Assembly: GCA_013397075.1 (NCBI GenBank)
Contig: VWZS01007647.1
Span: 62,001-126,000, forward strand
Origin: Rhabdornis inornatus
Taxonomy: Eukaryota > Chordata > Aves > Passeriformes > Rhabdornithidae
DNA: 64,000 nucleotides
Direction of reading: 5' to 3'
A program made the position numbers and the translations under genes. The notes under the pieces were generated by a model that saw only the letters and a list, made by a program, of their open reading frames with translations, did no database searches and was not told where the DNA came from. Below are positions 34,274 to 47,160 of the stretch, one piece after another. Each line of letters opens with the position of its first letter. Position 1 is the stretch's first letter.

Positions 34274-34601
34274 TCTAATCAATCCGTATAAATATCTCCA
34301 AGGTGGGTGTCAGAGGATGGTGGCAGACTCTTCAGTGGGCCCAGCATCAGGATGAGGAACAATGGCCATGAAATAAAACACAAGAAGTTCCACCTCAACA
34401 TGGGGAAGAATTTCTTTCCATCGAGGCTGGCAGAGCTCTGAAACAGCTGCCCAGGGAGGACACAGAGTTCCCTCTCTGGAGACATTCCAGACCCACCTGG
34501 ATGTGTTCTATGTCACTGCTCTGGGTGACCCTGCCTGGGGCAGGGGGTGGGACTGGGTGATCTCCAGTGGTCCCTCCAACCCTGACTAATCTGTGATTCT
34601 G
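34274..34601 (+). mobile_element. CR1 LINE 3'-end fragment, diverged subfamily
   Basis: Ordered CR1 landmarks: TATAAATATCTCCAAGG, GAGGATGGTGGCAGACTCTT, GGGAAGAATTTCTTTCC, CAGCTGCCCAGGGAGG, then a TGGTCCCTCCAACCCTGACT-type end and CTGTGATTCTGAG. Orientation is opposite to the neighbouring CR1 at 33223-33730. Confidence 0.85.
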
Positions 34602-37600
34602 AGATTGTTTTCTCTTGTTGCAGATGTTCTCCTTAAGGTCCTGAATAACTCCTAGAGGGACATGCTAGGGGAGGAAAGCAAGAGTTTGTCAGTTTTAGTG
34701 AATTTAAAGGTGGGACGAGGAAGATGCGGTGCTCTGCATAAATCAAATTACATGATCTATGAGCTGTGTATCACCAACCTGCTTGAGAGAGAGCTGTCAG
34801 GATGTTTTAGTGAAGTTTTAGTGTTTACACTGCAGGCTCTTTCTCTTAGAAAATGGAGAAAAAACACCTTAAATGAACACCCAAACTTTGTTTATACACA
34901 AAACCCATGCTGTCCCAATGCCTGCTGTCTGTGAGCAGGCAGGCTGGCATTCCTCAGGGCTTGAATGGAGCTGGGAGGGGGCAGAGCTGGTGGCCAGGAG
35001 CTGAAGGACAGGAGCTGCTTCCATGGTGTGACCCAAGTCACGGGACTGCTGTGGCATGTGCTGAAGAGAGGGGAATAGCACAGAGCCAGCCCGGGCTATT
35101 GTAGCATTCAATTAGTGCTTACACAGTGCCTTGAATAACTCACATGAAAAGCTGACTTCTTATTATTGTTATTATTAAGCTAACAGTATATTCTCTGTGG
35201 AGCTCATGAAGAGGAGGTGACGCACAAACAGCACATACAGTAGCAGCTGCATGTGAACAGTGCCCCAGGAGTTATAAAGAAAAAAATTACCTTAATAATG
35301 GTTCCTCCGCTGTAGTGGGATTTTCCTCCCTTTAATTATAGTTGCTGTTTTCATTTGAAATTGATTAAGTGTTTTAGGATGGCAAACAGAGCTGGTCTTT
35401 TTTGAAAGAACACTCAAAGACATCCAGTCCCAGCTAGGAGTGGAACATTTTTATTCCTTTTTAAAGGACTCAGAATTTCTTTCTTCCATTTTGGGAAGAG
35501 GATGACTGGATTTGGTGCTCTCCAGAACATCTCACGATTTTCCCATACTAAGGAGAGGTGGACACCTGTGCTGTGGGACTGCCTGGAGAGTGTAAGACCT
35601 CACCAGAGGAGAATCCACCATCCTGATTTTAATTACCTGCTGTGGATGGAAGAGGCAAGAAGGACTGACAAGTGCTGCTCCCTGTGGAAGGAAGGTACTT
35701 ATAGTGATCTCTGTTCCAGGGCATCTGCAGTGAAGGAGAGAGCACCTCATTTCTAAAGCTAAAACCCTGTTTTATCATTTGTTGGGAACTAAAGACTCCC
35801 TACCTCTATTATTCCAACGACCTTTTGGTGTTTCTGTTTCATTTTCATTCATCCAGGTAAAAACAGCTTCCAGCAGCACTGCTGGGAAGTAGCCATTGCA
35901 CAATTTTGGTAGTGTCATAATGACATCGTTTTTCTGCCACTTTCACTCTGAATGCTGTGAAGACATCACAGATCTCTTATGCAATCGAGTTTTATCAGCT
36001 CCGAGGGATGCTGCTCTTGGGGAGGTTGAGGCTTTTGCAGTTTCTGCTTTAACACTTCTGCTGCCCTCTGGTGTTTTAGATATCCTGGACGAGGAGGAGT
36101 CACCTTGGATGATTCCATGATATCCGTGGTCGGGAGAGGTGTAAATTACAGAGCTGGCTTGTTCATAATCAGGGAAGAAAAGCGAGGAATAGTGGAGAGG
36201 CACTTTTCAGAGCATGTCCACCAGGATGTTCCTTAGGCTCCTGGAGGAAGAGGGAGAAGCTGGGAGGACACAAGTGCTAAGTTTTTCCATTGCAGCAGCT
36301 CTGTGCTCCCTCCCTGAGGGCAGCATGATCTGTGTATGGGAATACAGATTGATGCCTTCCAGAACTCATCTCGCAGATATTTCCAGCAATTCAGTCTTTA
36401 GTCATTTCACTCAGCATTTTCTATCAGTCTCAAAACAAATTAACAACAATAGCAACTTTCTTCACTTGGCAAAAAGAAAACAAATCACGAAGTGGAGACA
36501 TTCCTTTCTACCCATTTCACCCTCCACAGCCGAAGTCAGCCTGGCTTTCTGTGGCAGATTTGCTGGGGCACTACTTGGAGTACAGCTGTAGTTATTTGGT
36601 TTTGTTTCTTTTATCTTTTTTTTTTTTCCGCAGGGACATGGGGTGGTTTGGTTTGGTGTTTTTGTTTGTTGGGGTTGTTTGTTTGGTTTTTTTTTTTTCC
36701 CAGAAAATACCAGTGTGGTTATTCAAAAAAATGAGATTTGTTTGACTATTTTACACAATTTAATTAAGTAAAACCTTGCTGAAGTCAATAGAGTCGTTTC
36801 TGGTCACACCAAGTTAGACTCTGGCCTAAAAAGAAGGGAAATGTAAGGTGTCACATTACAAAAAGTATAGTGACATTTGAAGTAAAGAAGATGAGATAAT
36901 AAACTAAAATACTTGTAGGCTTATTTCAAAGACAAAAGCATTATCTTGAAAAAAATGGTGCATGACTGTTTCTAATATGACTTCAAAGTGTCTTTGAATT
37001 TGAAAAAATCCAGGCTGCCACTGCAATTTTGGCAAAAATACTTTAAAGCTGGGATGTCCTTACTGAGACACCACAATGGTATCCACAAATATATTTCAGA
37101 CCACTGGAATGTCTTTGGTCATAACATTGCATCACGGTTACATAATTATGATCACAACAATGATCTTTTGCCATTAAGGTTTATGACATTTCATAATTAA
37201 TGAGGCGATGACATCTCACTGACATAATACATTGAGCTTGTCTTGCAGGATAAAGGGGCACAGAGCTTCTCCTCATCATTCCCCCTTATCTGGGGCTAGG
37301 AAATAGCTTCTGAAGGGGTCACCACAAGGTGTGTTTGCGTTCTTCACTCTCCTAAATACAATGGGGTACAAAGTCTGCCTTCATGCTGAGGCTCTGAGTG
37401 TCTTTGTTTGTACAAAGGGGAGTACAAACACAGAACAACAAGGTGGTCTATGCCCTTGAGAGCATCTTTGTTTCATTGTAATAGTTTCCCTTCAGTGTTT
37501 GTCACTCTTACAGTGCTCCACTGTGCCGGGACAGGTGAGCCTGACTGACAACTGGCAACAAATACATGGAAAAAATATGTAGAAAAGAAGTGGGACAGGT

Positions 37601-39177
37601 TATTTCCATTGCCCAGGATTAAAAAAAAAAAAAAATACAGAAGCTAAACAGCCAACATAGAACAATGGCTTTTGAATTAGGGTTTTTTCCAATTAAGCTT
37701 AATGACCAAAGGTGGTCGTGGTAGTAAAAGTGGATACACATCTGTAATCTAACTGTGCCTACCTAAATTTAGATGAAAGTCACTTTGTTTACGTCTCTTA
37801 AAACATCCATCTTCAAGGTATCCTGCAAGGTAAAGCACTTTTTCTACCTAAATTTGACTGAAGAGGACCAAAATCCTCTGGGTCTGAGCACACCTGTGTT
37901 AAGCTGCTGTTACTGTTGGCATCAGGATCAGCCAGGCAGGGACCTTCCTGGGGCAGAACCACCTGGACTGCAGATGCCCACAGACCAACACTTGGAAATG
38001 GCACTTTCCCACCAAGACCATACAATCCTCACAGACAAAAGGCACAAAAGATAAGGGAAAGATGTAACTTCCCTCACTTTACCTGCTTTACAACTGGGAG
38101 GGCAAAAAGATTACAAAGGATGAAGTGTCTTGCCCATGGTGGTGATGAGGCAAGTCTGTGAAATACCTGTGAAATACACAGCTGGGAAATACCTTTGTGT
38201 GTCCTGAGCTCAGGCAAATTGCTTTAACTCCATCCTTCACGCTGAAATGAGGTGATTATTGTTAATCTTACAGCTGATATAAATACAGTTATGTACATAA
38301 TGGATTTAATACAGTTTATACAAGAGGCAGCTCTTATATGTGATTTTTCTACCAGGCTAGATTTTCTGTAAGATTAGTGCTTGTAGTTTAATGCTATGCT
38401 CCCACTCCCAGATAAAATGTGGACAGGGAGCAGGTCAAACAGAGGCAACTGTTTCTGGTACTCCCAAGCTTTGCCACTCTTTGCCAGCAGTTTCTGTTGG
38501 AAGTGTGTATTGCTTCTCACTGCTCCCAGAAACATCCTACACACTGTAGTAGCTCATGTGTTGCTTTGTTGTTTGGGCTTTTTTGGGCCACACTTTATCA
38601 GGGAATTTCAGCAGTGTAAGATTAGTCGGAAGCTGCCAGCTTCCAAAGCAAGAAAATAAATGCTAAGGAGACTTCAGATACAGGAGCAGAGGTGGGAGGG
38701 AGGCATGTCCATGATCCATTTGACAGGGGGTTTCATTCCTGTGAAATTGTCCTTCCCCTTCTCCTTATCTGGGATCTTTTCTCTTTGGGATCTGTAAAAA
38801 AGAGCTGGGGAAGTTCTGTCAGCCTGATGGGAGTGGTGGGAAACCAGCCCCTGTACAATGAGTTTGGGAACCTTCCCCTAGGCAGGCCAGGAGACTGAAA
38901 GCTGTTCCCTCCTCATCCCTACGGCTGCTGGAGTTAATGAGGTGTTCCCACCTGGGAAAGACCTGCCAGTTATCCTCCAGCCAGTGCAGGGACTGGATGT
39001 CTGTTCCTGTGCTGGGCTGGAGGGACAATCTGTGGGGGCAGGAAGGGAATTCAGCCTTGTTGCTTTAACACTGGCTGTCCCAAGTGTCCTATTGTGTTTT
39101 ACAGGAGTGCCATAGGATGTGGGGTGGCCCCGCCATGCAGCTGTGGGCACCATGGACACGTGCCCAGCAGGAAGAAT
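34602..39177. other. Upstream noncoding sequence
   Basis: No exon was supported. Notable for AT-rich, low-repeat blocks (about 36840-37210 and 38260-38340) that could be regulatory. A T run at 36617-36628 and a GTTT-rich stretch near 36640-36700 are simple sequence. Confidence 0.45.
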
Positions 39178-39317
39178 CCTGAGACAATGGAATTCACTGC
39201 ACATGTATGTTCTCTGTTGTAAACATCCTGAGTCAATGGAATTCACTGCACATGTATGTTCTCTGTTGTAAACATCCTGAGTCAATGGAATTCACTGCAC
39301 ATGTATGTTCTCTGTTG
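39178..39317. repeat. 49-bp tandem repeat, 2.9 copies, with AP-1-like motif
   Basis: Copies start at 39178, 39227 and 39276 and are nearly identical; the only clear difference is GAGACA in copy 1 against GAGTCA in copies 2 and 3. Each unit contains GGAATTCACTGCACATGTAT. Copies 2 and 3 contain TGAGTCA, a consensus AP-1 site. No unique spacers separate the copies, so it is not CRISPR-like. Confidence 0.95.
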
Positions 39318-42300
39318 GTGGCTGTGCTGGAAACAGCTCCGTGACCTGAGCGAGGCAGTTTTGATGTCCCCTCGCTGCAGCCTCAGCTCCCCTCCCCTCT
39401 CTCGGTGAGTGATTCATGCAGGACGCTCCAAATCATTCCCCAGGGACAAAATTAATAAGGGCCCCTTCACCTTTCCTCCACATTCATGCATTAGAGTCTG
39501 AGATCCACCATGCTCTCACTGCAGTTTGAAATGGAAAGGTAATCTCATCCCTGGAGTCCCAGGTAATTGCTTCATCTGCTTCTGCCTGCCTGTACCTCTG
39601 CCAGGCAAGGGGATGTGCACAGGCTCCTTTGAAGAGGGTTTTAATGGCATTTATCTACTGCATACCAAAAAATCAGGAGCTTCTCCCCTCCCCCTTCCCC
39701 TTCTCTACTTTGCTCACTCCGAAAGAAAACAGAAACAAAATAAAAGTTGCGTTTACAGCACGGTGCCAGTGGTACAGTTATTCCACAGGGAAAACCTGAT
39801 ATATCCACCTATTGTGTGAGCCACCACCACGAGCCCTTCGTCAATGAGCAAGTTACGAAAACAGGTATCCTTCCTCAGAGATTGATGCGATATTGGTGTC
39901 GGATATTTCCTGCCATGCAGCACGGATTGTTTGTGCTGGTGCATGAGAGAGAAATGCGGCTTTCCACGGTGGGGAAGGACTGTTGCAACACACCTTTATT
40001 GTCCTCCTCTGGAACAGCATATTCCATTCATTTTCCACCCATCCATGTAAATACATTTCCTATAATTGCTGCTCTGTCAGATGCGCTGTAATCCGTCCCC
40101 TCCTACGTCAACTGCATTGTTGGCACCCCCCTCGGATGTCAGGAAAATTGTAATCCTGCTCTTTGGGAGCTGTGACTCTGGCATTTCCAATTGCATTCAC
40201 CCAGAGTCAGGCAGAGCCAGGACTCAGAACAAAACATCACTTTACGGACTACAAATGTAACGAGTGCTCTGGCATTTTGGGTGTGCACGTGGGATGTTTG
40301 GAGCTAAGTGCATTTTACACACTGGGAGGTTGGCATTCTGCAGGCATACACCAGACAAAGGTTCCCCTTGGAGCTGGGTGTGAGGAGCTCAGCAGAATTT
40401 CTGCGTGGCGTTGAATCATGCGTGATGCATTCTTACACACTGCTTCTGCACGTGGGTTGTGATGAAGGGGAAGACAATAAATGACATTTCAGAGGACAAA
40501 GGGTTAGCAAAATTCCTGCTTTGTGCATCCCAACGGATGAAATTACTCCAGTGAAGCAAGAGTGGGGGAGGTGGGTGGGCTCACACCCTGTGAGTGGGAC
40601 ACCAAGACAATCTATTTTCAAACGTGCACACGTGTGTTACGCTCCAGTGCCAGGGCTGAGCAAGAACCCATGAACAATAACACATGGGAAAATTTCTTAT
40701 GTGCGATTCTGGGCACAAGCCAGCCCTGAGTTTCCAGGGAAGAAAAGTACAGGGCATATGGCATCTAAATATATGCCATCATGGATGACAAGAAACATGG
40801 AAGAACTTTTTGGATGGGGTTGTTTGCTGACATCCTGAAAATATCTTTCACAAGACAGATACTGACAAGACAACTCAAAACCAGATGGTTCTCCAGTGAT
40901 GGTTTCACAAGAGCTTTAAGTTTGGGGTGAAGTAAGCATTTTGTGCTACTGGAGCAGATTGATTGTGACTCCTCAAATAGGAAACCAGATGTTCCTGCTT
41001 CTGCTAGAGCTACTCTCCTTGTTATGCACTGATACAACCAGAGAGCACAGGCTTTTGTCCTCACACTCAGCAGGACATGCTGTCTTCAAGAAGTCTTCCT
41101 GTTGCACACTTGATAATTTTTTGAGTTGGCTCAGACTGTTTCCTCTCTGTCAATACCCATCACCTCTCACAAGATCAGTGACACAGATTCTCTTTCCCTG
41201 CTTAATTTATGCTTTTCAGTTGGGCAGGTGGCTCCCCAGTCTTGTTGGACACACAAGGAGCAAACCCTTACAATTAATCTGCCATTGCTCATCTTGGTGG
41301 TGAAGATAGACAGGTGTCTTGGTCTAAAGAGATGCCTTTTTAAAAGGTGTTCTAATTATGTGAGGATGGCAAGAGCCTATTCTGTGGGTATTTATTTTAA
41401 AGAATAACACTTCTAGATGCATAAGAGGTAGAGAGTCAGATTAGGAAGAGACCTAGTTATGCAGAAATTCGCACTGCAAATAAGGGTGAGAAAGTCAGGA
41501 ACTGAACTCATCTGAAAATTTTGGTTATATGCTTCCACAGGAGCTGAGATCTGTGACGTGAATTCCCTCAGTCAGCATGTTCCTACTTTGGTAAGTCATG
41601 TCGCTCATGTCAGCAGCAGGGCGTTTTGGGCTGAAAAACTCTAAATTCTGTCATTTGTAATGGAAGGAGGAAGAGTGTGAAGAAGGAGAACAAGATGGGC
41701 ATAGATTTACAGCGGGTTCCAGTGCAAAACCTCTTCTGGTGGGTCTGTGTGAGGACACCCCACCCTGTAGCTGCAGATGGCACATCACATGAGGGGGAAT
41801 GGTCTGGGATTGAGGGAACTGGTGGTGAAAAGGTGTATAGTCTGCAAGGCATCCAGGTACACCTTTTTGTTTCACTGTGTGCCAATAAAAACTAACATGA
41901 TGGCCAAACCTTTCCATAGACTCATTTGTTAATAAGAGATACTAGATAAGAAAGTCAATATATTTTCATGTTCCTTCCTTTGACAGCATGAGATTACCCT
42001 GCTGGTTTGCAATATCAAAGGCAGTCTAACCTGGGATTTGAAGTTTTAGCCTGCTGGCAAGATTGATAAATATTTTCTTCAGAGGAAAACATTTCTCACC
42101 TTTGAAACCAAAGGGATAAGCCATAAAGGGATATGTACTTTCTCTGTTAGCAGTTGAAGTACTTCTGGGAAAAGTGGAATGCTTTGGGAAAAGTGGAATC
42201 ATCTGCCTTACAGAACATGCATTGAATTGGGTAAATACGAACTTGCAGTATAGCTGGGACAAAGTACAGGAAGGAGCAACACTCATCACCACAAGTAGGA

Positions 42301-42369
42301 TGGGGCTGTGGTGAGAACATCTATTACTGCATCTTCACAAGACAGAATGATATTCAGAAACACCCTTTT
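39318..42369. other. Upstream noncoding sequence
   Basis: No exon was recognised. A 19-bp near-duplicate GGGAAAAGTGGAAT occurs twice at 42168-42203. Open frames are short and without motifs. Confidence 0.45.
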
Positions 42370-42540
42370 AAAAAATTTTTATTTTTTTCTTCTTTTTTTT
42401 TTGTCTTTTTTCTTTTTTTCTTTTCTCTTTTTTTTCTTTTTTTCTTTTTTCTTTTTCTTTTTTCTTTTTTTTTCTTTTTTTCTTTGTCTCTTTTCACCTT
42501 TTTTTCCCTGTCTCTTTTCTCCATTTTTTCCCCTGTTTTT
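42370..42540. repeat. Polypyrimidine tract (T-rich with C)
   Basis: About 170 bp almost free of purines on the plus strand, made of T runs broken by single C. It becomes more C-rich toward 42540 and ends before CATGAACAGG. Confidence 0.95.
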
Positions 42541-43621
42541 CATGAACAGGGGTCTTGTTAAATAACACTGCAGCCGCATGAGCATTCAGAGAGAATGTAC
42601 TCATGCAGCAACGTTTATGGAAAGGAAATACTCATTTGGGAATCAGAAAAAAATGCCAAGGCCAAACCTGATGGGAAATGAACAGCAAAGGCATTATCAG
42701 AGTACAGTTCACTGGGTGATCCAGTGCCAGCCACTGAAGCCTTTCACTGAGGAATTTCCAGTGATAACAAACTCTGTCTGCATCCAGCTTCATCATTAGA
42801 CAGAAAGACAACTTCTCTTTGTCACATTGTTAATGGGAAACTGTTTTCCTGGCTTTAGAAGAGAGCAGAGTGGAGTTAATGTGCACTGCTGTATCATCAT
42901 GTTCTGACACAGAGGGAGCAACATTCCTGCACTGCCCCAGCAGATACCACCAGGAAGGACATGGAAACTTTGCAGAAGCATCACCAGCACAGGGTATTGT
43001 CCTTTACAGCTTCATCAGTGAATTGTTTTGCACAAAATCCATTAGTGAAGACAATAAAAACACAGTGAGCCATAAATGGTCACATATTAGGACCAGTCAT
43101 CCTAAGAAACTAAGAAAAAGGCTGGGTCCTATCCTGGAGGAATGGATGCAACTTTTCCTCTCTGGAGTAGCATGAGAGAGCTGGAGACTTGTGCTGGATG
43201 CACAGTGTGTCTTGTTTGACAGGACCTTCACAGCCAGAGCTGGTCCACTGGCCATGAGTTTAACTCTAGGCACTGTCCCAGTGCACTCCTAGTGTGAGGG
43301 GGATGCTGCACTGGCCAGCTCCTGCATCTGCCCCACTGCTGCAATTCTGCTCAAGGTGTCCTTGAGAGGACATTGCACCACACTCCTGTCTGGCTCCAGC
43401 AGGGCATTCCTACCCATGACATGGATGCTCTCTTGGAATGGCAGATCTCCCACAAAAAAGATAGACAGAAGAGGGGAAAAAAAGCTTTAAAAGCAAGAGA
43501 AACATCAGTGACCCCTGCTGGATACAGACACAGGTATTCTTGAGGGCTTCCTGCTTGCTCAAGTGCCAGTGGAATGCGTGCCTGGCTGAAGCCCTTGGGA
43601 GAGGAATAGCAACTGTCAGAC

Positions 43622-43735
43622 TAGAAAAAAAAAACACCAAAAAACTACAAAAAACAAACAAACAAAACCCCCAAAACAAACAAACAGAAAAACAAAACAA
43701 AACAAATTTTAAAAACCAACCAAAAAAAATTTAAA
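43622..43735. repeat. A-rich low-complexity tract
   Basis: About 110 bp of A runs with C interruptions (AAACAAACAAAACC type). No retroposon body was recognised directly upstream. Confidence 0.85.
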
Positions 43736-45822
43736 AAATTTGGAAGAAAGTTAAAAGTTAAAGTTTTAGTGTTTACCATGCTTCTGTGTGTTTCAGAGCT
43801 CTATGGAATCTTGTATTTTCCCCTCCACCTCAACTGTTGCTGCCATCTGCCAGCAAGCCCAGTGTGCCCAGCAGCAGGGACCTGCTCCAGAAGAGCCCTT
43901 TCCTGGCAGCCTGGACCCTTCCCTCACTGCCTGCTATCTCATTAACTCCTGCCAAGGCCCAGCATGGGAAGCTCTGTGCACCTTGCCAGCTGCTTCTCCC
44001 AGAAAAAGTCCTGGCCCTTGTCTCCAGTGTCTCCTCACAGCAGGAGCCTTTGCTTAGGCATGCAGGTTGCTGGAAGGGATCCTAACCTTTCCTTCACATT
44101 TTTTAAAGCCAGCTCTAGATGTACAGGCAGCAGCTATTCATCCATTCCTCCATTCTCCCTGACCCTGGAGGCAGCCTAAGGGAAAGTGTTCCTCCTAGAA
44201 TTCCCAAATGGCTCCTCCCAGAGTTCCCAAATGGATCATTTTTGTCTCCCAGTGGCTCCCTGGCCCATGCAGTCAATTATCCTTAGAAGTCCTCACAGCT
44301 GTCGAGCCTTTCATTCACTCTGGAGCCAGGATAGCTGGTGTGCTCCAGGTCCAAAATAGTTTAGGACAACTGCATCCTGTCCACATAAAAGTGCCCAGCA
44401 GGTTCTCGTGGATGGCCCCCAGCAGCTGCTCAGTGATTCCATGTGCTGTGGAACAGCTGGATTTCCAAAGGGGGGAAGGGGCTCCTGTAACATGGACAGT
44501 TGTCTCAACTGCCTTGGAAAGGAACAGCATGCTCTCTGTGTCCTGGCTTGACTGCAAATGCCCTCAGCCAGAGCTAACTGTGCCAAAACCATAATTACCT
44601 CATCTTCCTTCTTCTCCTGGAATCACCGAGAGCTGGTTTTTATAGGTGATAATAGCAGTGCAGCTGCTTCTGACATCTCCATTCCTTGAATCCAAAGGGC
44701 TCCCCTACCTGCTCTGGAATTGTGTGCTAACTGCTGGGCACACAGGCAGTGTGTTCTGCCTGATCTGAGGCCACTGGGCTACAGCATCATCCTGTGTTCA
44801 GAGGTATTGGAAGAAGGTGGACATCACCACCAGAGAACCGACTGTGGTGCTGTGATCTTCAGCTTCCAAAACTGCAGCACCTTTCTGCGTAAGCAGCCCC
44901 ACACAGGCAGCTGAGCGGTGTATCCTCATTATTCACCCTGCTGAAAAGATGAAGTGCCTGCAAAATCTGGCACAGTGTGTGCACAGGATTTGGATGAGTT
45001 CTGGTAGGGCTCTGGGGACTCTCCCAGAGTGGATGTGGTGAGGCTGGAGAGGGTTGCCTGCTCACCCACTGGGTTGGGTGTTCTGCTCAGTGACCAGTGT
45101 TAGGTTTTGACTTCAATTAATCTATGCACAAAAAGAAAACAAGCAAACAAACAAAAGACTTTGCATCATGGGCACTTTTTACCTCTCTGACCACTGTGAT
45201 CCAGCATTCTCCTCCCTTCTCTCCCAGCTGCTGGGGAAAGAGCCTTTACATCAAGCAGTCATGTCACCACAAAGATGTGTTTGCCAGGTCAGTAAACAAC
45301 AGTGATATAGGAATCTGCAAACAGGCTGAATTTCTGCTTTAATGAGTGGGGGTTTTGAACAAATACAGGTGAAGAACAGCATGAGCCCTCTGCTTCCACC
45401 TCAATCCCAACATCAAAGGCTCTGCTGGCTCAAGGGACTGACACAGATGTCTTGGGGAGGAATATCCTTTTTTGCCTCTACTCCATGAAAGAGTAAGTCA
45501 TGAAGGAGGCTGATTCATGAATCAGCCTTCCCTGACACACAGTCCATGCAGAAGGAGCAAGCCCCTCAGTCCCAGGTTGTGTGGAGGAGCCCAGTGAATT
45601 AAAGGAGTCCCAGATGGGCACTCAGAGGTTACCTGCATCAACAGGTGAAGAAGGGTGCACAGACCTGCCAGTCTGTGCTGCTGGCTCACACTGGGTCTGT
45701 TTTGGACTGCTCCAGCTGAGTGTCTCCAATTCAGGTCTGCTTGAAAGGGGCCTAATCCTGCACAGTGGAAAAACAAGTGAACAAGTGCTCCATAAAATCA
45801 GTTTGTAGCTTTTCTGTGTTTT

Positions 45823-45893
45823 TGTGGTGGTTTTGTTGTTGTTGTTGTTTGGGTTTTTGGTTTGGTTTTTTGTTTGTTTGGGTGTTGTTTTGT
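45823..45893. repeat. T/G-rich low-complexity tract
   Basis: (GTT)n and GGTTTTT-type repeats over about 70 bp, comparable to the tract at 18376-18432. Confidence 0.8.
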
Positions 45894-46977
45894 CTGTCAG
45901 GATGAGTGCCACAGGGGCTCAGGTGCTCTGACTAGCTGCAAGCAGTGGGCAACTGCCCAGATTTCAGGGTCTGGCCCCTGGGATGTGATGCACATCCCAG
46001 AGAACATCCTTACTGACTCAGCAGACCCAGCACTGACTGCTGATTTCCCCTCCCCTGCACACAAGGCGTGTTTAATGTCTGCTTTGTGTTAAACAGTGAA
46101 AATGAACGTTTCCCTGATAATTGCTCTCAGGAAGGAGTAACATTATAGTCAAGGCATCCTGCAGGAACACCATGAGTCAAAGGAGAGGTAATTCCAGCAC
46201 AATCTTGCTGTTAGCTGGGGTTCCAAGCTGTGAGGATCTTGCACAGCTCTGACAGACGGAACCCAATAGGGCTGTAATTTTGAGTCTGTCATCCTTTATT
46301 TTCCCTTTTTTGTACAAAGTTGTGCCTGGTCTGAACCCCAGGCTGGGCTTATTGCTGTGCCTGTGTTCTCAGGGGTAGAAGTACCCTTTGGATACACAGC
46401 TTGCATCGTTAGTCACGGACTTTGATCCTTCTGCTCCCATTTCCTCTGTGGCAAGAGCCCAACCTCTTTCTTTCGGACACCACTCTGCAGGGCTCAGTCC
46501 TTTCACCACCACACTGAAGAGCATTGCACTGTTTTCAATAGCTCCTCAGGAACCCAGGGAACCCAGTGCAGATGGAGATGCCCAAAATATTCCTGTATGG
46601 ATGTGTTAATAACATCTAAACATTCTTGGGCAATAAAATGCTGATGCAATACTGCTGGAGGACTGGCACATGAAACGGGCCATTCATCTGCACCATGCAA
46701 GCTTCACTCATGGGTTGGACATGTCAGGTAGGTGGGCTGGGCACAAAGCATCATGAATTTGATCTTTCTTCCAAATCAGAAACTTCCTGTGCCAGGGGTT
46801 GTGTCTCATAGGCAAAAAGTGAAGCTTGTGTTGGTTCTCTGCAAATAGCACATTGACAGCTGGCATTTTCAGTGGCCAGAACTTCAAAAGCACAAGCCAA
46901 GGAGTTGGAGTCCTTTGGCAGGGGGACAGGAAGAGAACAACAGAAATGGGTTGCAAGAGGGAGATTCTGATTAGGTC

Positions 46978-47160
46978 CTAGAAAAAGTTCTCTCCCTGTG
47001 AGTGTGGTCACACACTGCACCAGGCTGACCAGAGTTGCTGCGTGATCTGCAGCCTTAGAGATACTCAGGGCTCAGCTGGACAAGTCCCTGAGATGTTTGA
47101 ACTATGGTGGCCATGCTTTGAGCAGGGGCTGGGACCAGATGTCATCCAAAGACCTGCCAG
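46978..47160 (+). mobile_element. CR1 LINE 3'-end fragment, old
   Basis: Order of CR1 landmarks: GAAAAAGTTCTCTCCCTGTG, CACCAGGCTGACCAGAG, TAGAGATACTCAGGGC, CTGGACAAGTCCCTGAG, then CATGCTTTGAGCAGGGGCTG and GACCAGATG. It is diverged, but all parts are in the expected order. Confidence 0.75.

Larger units (their letters stand above)
42541..46977. other. Upstream noncoding sequence
   Basis: No gene was recognised. At 44197-44234 a 21-bp segment ending TTCCCAAATGG is imperfectly duplicated in tandem. Confidence 0.45.

Noticed and set aside
39178..39317. CRISPR-like or coding repeat
   Set aside because: Copies are directly adjacent with no unique spacers, and the host is a vertebrate.
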